Assembly: GCF_027947575.1 (NCBI RefSeq)
Contig: NZ_CP116256.1
Span: 5,456,001 to 5,520,000, forward strand
Source: Streptomyces rubrogriseus
GTDB lineage: Bacteria > Actinomycetota > Actinomycetes > Streptomycetales > Streptomycetaceae
Direction of reading: 5' to 3'
Length of the DNA stretch: 64,000 nt
The position numbers and the translations under genes were made by a program. The notes under the pieces were generated by a model. That model worked only from the letters and a program-made list of their open reading frames with translations, was not told where the DNA came from and made no database searches. Positions 62,932-64,000 of this stretch are shown in pieces; position 1 is the first letter of the stretch; each line of letters begins with the position of its first letter.

Positions 62932-63360
62932 GTGAAACTCAAGAGCAAGATCGCGGGCACGTTGCTGGCGGCAGGCCTGGCGGTGTCCGCACTGCCCCTG
63001 ACCGCCTCGCCGGCGCAGGCCGCTTCCAAGCATGTCGGGCAGAACGGCAACGAGTCGCGTTGCTACTCGACGGGCTACTACGTCTGCTTCTACTACAGCA
63101 CCTGGAACTCGGCCTACTGGGGCGGCTGGAACGACAACGCCAACCTGGGCGACAACTACTACCGCGCGGGCACCGGGTCGGGCGCGGGCCAGGTCGTCCG
63201 CAACAACGCCCGGAAGATCCAATGCGACTCATGGGCCGCCTACTGCAGGAGCTACTACTCACCCAACTACTCGGGGAACTACGACTGGCTCTACGGCGGA
63301 CAGCGCGGGGAGCTCTACTACACGTGGAACAACAACGCGTCGGTGTACATCGGCGTCTGA
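62932..63360 (+). CDS. Small secreted Tyr/Cys-rich protein, peptidase inhibitor I36-like
   Basis: 142 residues. Signal peptide MKLKSKIAGTLLAAGLAVSALP with cleavage after AQA near residue 30. The mature part has Cys in ESRCYSTGYYVCFYY and again in QCDSWAAYCRSYY, suggesting two disulfides, and is rich in Tyr, Asn, Trp and Gly with two related halves, like the beta/gamma-crystallin-like I36 inhibitors of Streptomyces. GTG 62932 has GGAGG 6 nt upstream. Likely extracellular; target protease unknown. Confidence 0.78.
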   Translation: MKLKSKIAGTLLAAGLAVSALPLTASPAQAASKHVGQNGNESRCYSTGYYVCFYYSTWNSAYWGGWNDNANLGDNYYRAGTGSGAGQVVRNNARKIQCDSWAAYCRSYYSPNYSGNYDWLYGGQRGELYYTWNNNASVYIGV

Positions 63361-63386
63361 CCCCGAGCCGCCGACGCGTTCCTTCC

Positions 63387-63414
63387 GGGCCCGCGGGTGC
63401 CACACCCCGGGCCC
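63387..63414 (+). terminator. Terminator hairpin after the secreted protein gene
   Basis: Stem GGGCCCG-C-GGGTG with CACCCCGGGCCC (12 bp, one bulged base), 3-nt loop, 26 bp after the stop codon. Confidence 0.8.
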
Positions 63415-63485
63415 GGCAGCGCGGGGAGCGGCAGGCCCGCACTCCTCCGACGACTTCGACGGATCCGACGAAGTGGAATCACCTC

Positions 63486-64000
63486 ATGCCTCTGCGTCTG
63501 CCTCCCCCTCAGCGCCGAACGTCCGTGCCGACTGCATGGGCCGCGGTGGTCGTGATGACTGCGGTGGTCGCCACGTCGGCCACAGCCTGCTCCGGCCAGG
63601 ACTCCGCGGTTCCCGACTCGACAGTGGCACCGCCGACCGCCCCGCCCGCCCCGGGGGAGGTCGTTCTTCCCGTCAACACCTACCTGCCGACGGTTCATGA
63701 CCAGGCCCGGACAGCGCTCGCTCGTGCCGTGCTCATCGACCGCTGCATGCAGAAGTCCGGTTTCTCGTTCCCCCGGCCCGCCGACTCGGTCCTGAAGGCA
63801 GGCGTCGAGGACAACGGCGTCTACGGCAACAAGCGACGCTACGGGGTGGCCGACAAGGACACAGCACGGCGGTACGGATACCACCTGCCATCCGCAGTCG
63901 ACGAAGGGGCCGACGAGGACACCGAAGCAGCTGCCCAACGTGCCGACTGGATACGCGCCCAACGGAGCAACCCCGCTTACACCGCTTCTCTCAACGGCGG
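63486..64000 (+). CDS. Putative lipoprotein (3' end outside window)
   Basis: About 171 residues visible, open at the right edge. Basic start MPLRLPPPQRR, hydrophobic helix and a lipobox SATAC near residue 35, then a Pro/Thr-rich spacer and a soluble domain with CMQKSGFSFPRP, a pattern seen in many Streptomyces lipoproteins of unknown function. It follows the small secreted protein by 125 bp on the same strand, but a terminator separates them. Confidence 0.75.
   Translation, partial: MPLRLPPPQRRTSVPTAWAAVVVMTAVVATSATACSGQDSAVPDSTVAPPTAPPAPGEVVLPVNTYLPTVHDQARTALARAVLIDRCMQKSGFSFPRPADSVLKAGVEDNGVYGNKRRYGVADKDTARRYGYHLPSAVDEGADEDTEAAAQRADWIRAQRSNPAYTASLNG

Overview
The window is high-GC actinobacterial DNA with Streptomyces gene content and start/RBS habits. 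The key evidence is an intact ram (SapB) cluster at 9533-16729. Its 42-residue precursor peptide matches, as far as I can recall it, RamS of Streptomyces coelicolor. RamR keeps its known receiver Asp at residue 53, and the divergent GTP cyclohydrolase II carries Met at residue 120, as in S. coelicolor SCO6655. The organism is therefore S. coelicolor/S. lividans or a very close relative. The window appears to correspond to the SCO66xx region, with SCO numbers falling from left to right.

Layout. (1) 1-8997, minus strand: three-gene operon related to the enterobacterial yehI/yehM/yehP set. It has a DUF4132-like protein, a 1676-aa uncharacterised protein and a DUF5682 protein that runs off the left edge into what looks like a VWA module. 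(2) 9533-16729: ramR facing the ramC-ramS-ramA-ramB operon for the lanthipeptide morphogen SapB. (3) 16955-22639, plus strand: a Rieske oxygenase, a tiny linker protein and its reductase, then a complete NMT1/SsuA-type ABC importer. (4) 22647-28867: an HTH-less MmyB-like sensor facing an XRE regulator, a phosphopantetheinyl transferase coupled to a metallophosphoesterase (PptT/PptH-like), an ATP-grasp protein and a GH4 glycosidase. (5) 28994-36677: IclR regulator, histidine kinase/response regulator with an MmpL transporter, a secreted GH16 glucanase under a LacI-type palindrome, and an AraC regulator. (6) 36835-45375: tightly coupled central-carbon operon tkt-tal-zwf-opcA-pgi-gnd. (7) 45447-48258: beta-helix membrane protein and a serine beta-lactamase-like hydrolase. 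(8) 48289-55850: an orphan biosynthetic locus with FAPy-type GTP cyclohydrolase, creatininase-family amidohydrolase, flippase-like membrane protein, methyltransferase, GT4 glycosyltransferase, zinc-less PTPS homologue, MDR dehydrogenase and CDP-alcohol phosphotransferase. (9) 55858-62680: SDR/TetR pair with a clear operator, then a Zur-box-preceded substrate-binding protein, fused permease and MFS transporter without an ATPase, plus a GNAT. (10) 62932-64000: a small secreted tyrosine-rich protein and a truncated lipoprotein gene.

The most interesting system is region 8. Two divergently transcribed enzymes look able to open GTP and then remove the formyl group by the archaeal route instead of the normal bacterial riboflavin step. 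The surrounding genes suggest that the pyrimidine or pterin product is methylated, glycosylated and attached to, or moved across, the membrane. Secondary points of interest are the Zur-controlled transporter lacking an ATPase, the ram operon hairpin and 18-bp repeat array, and the DUF5682-VWA fusion at the left edge.

No rRNA, tRNA, CRISPR array, transposase or integrase was recognised.
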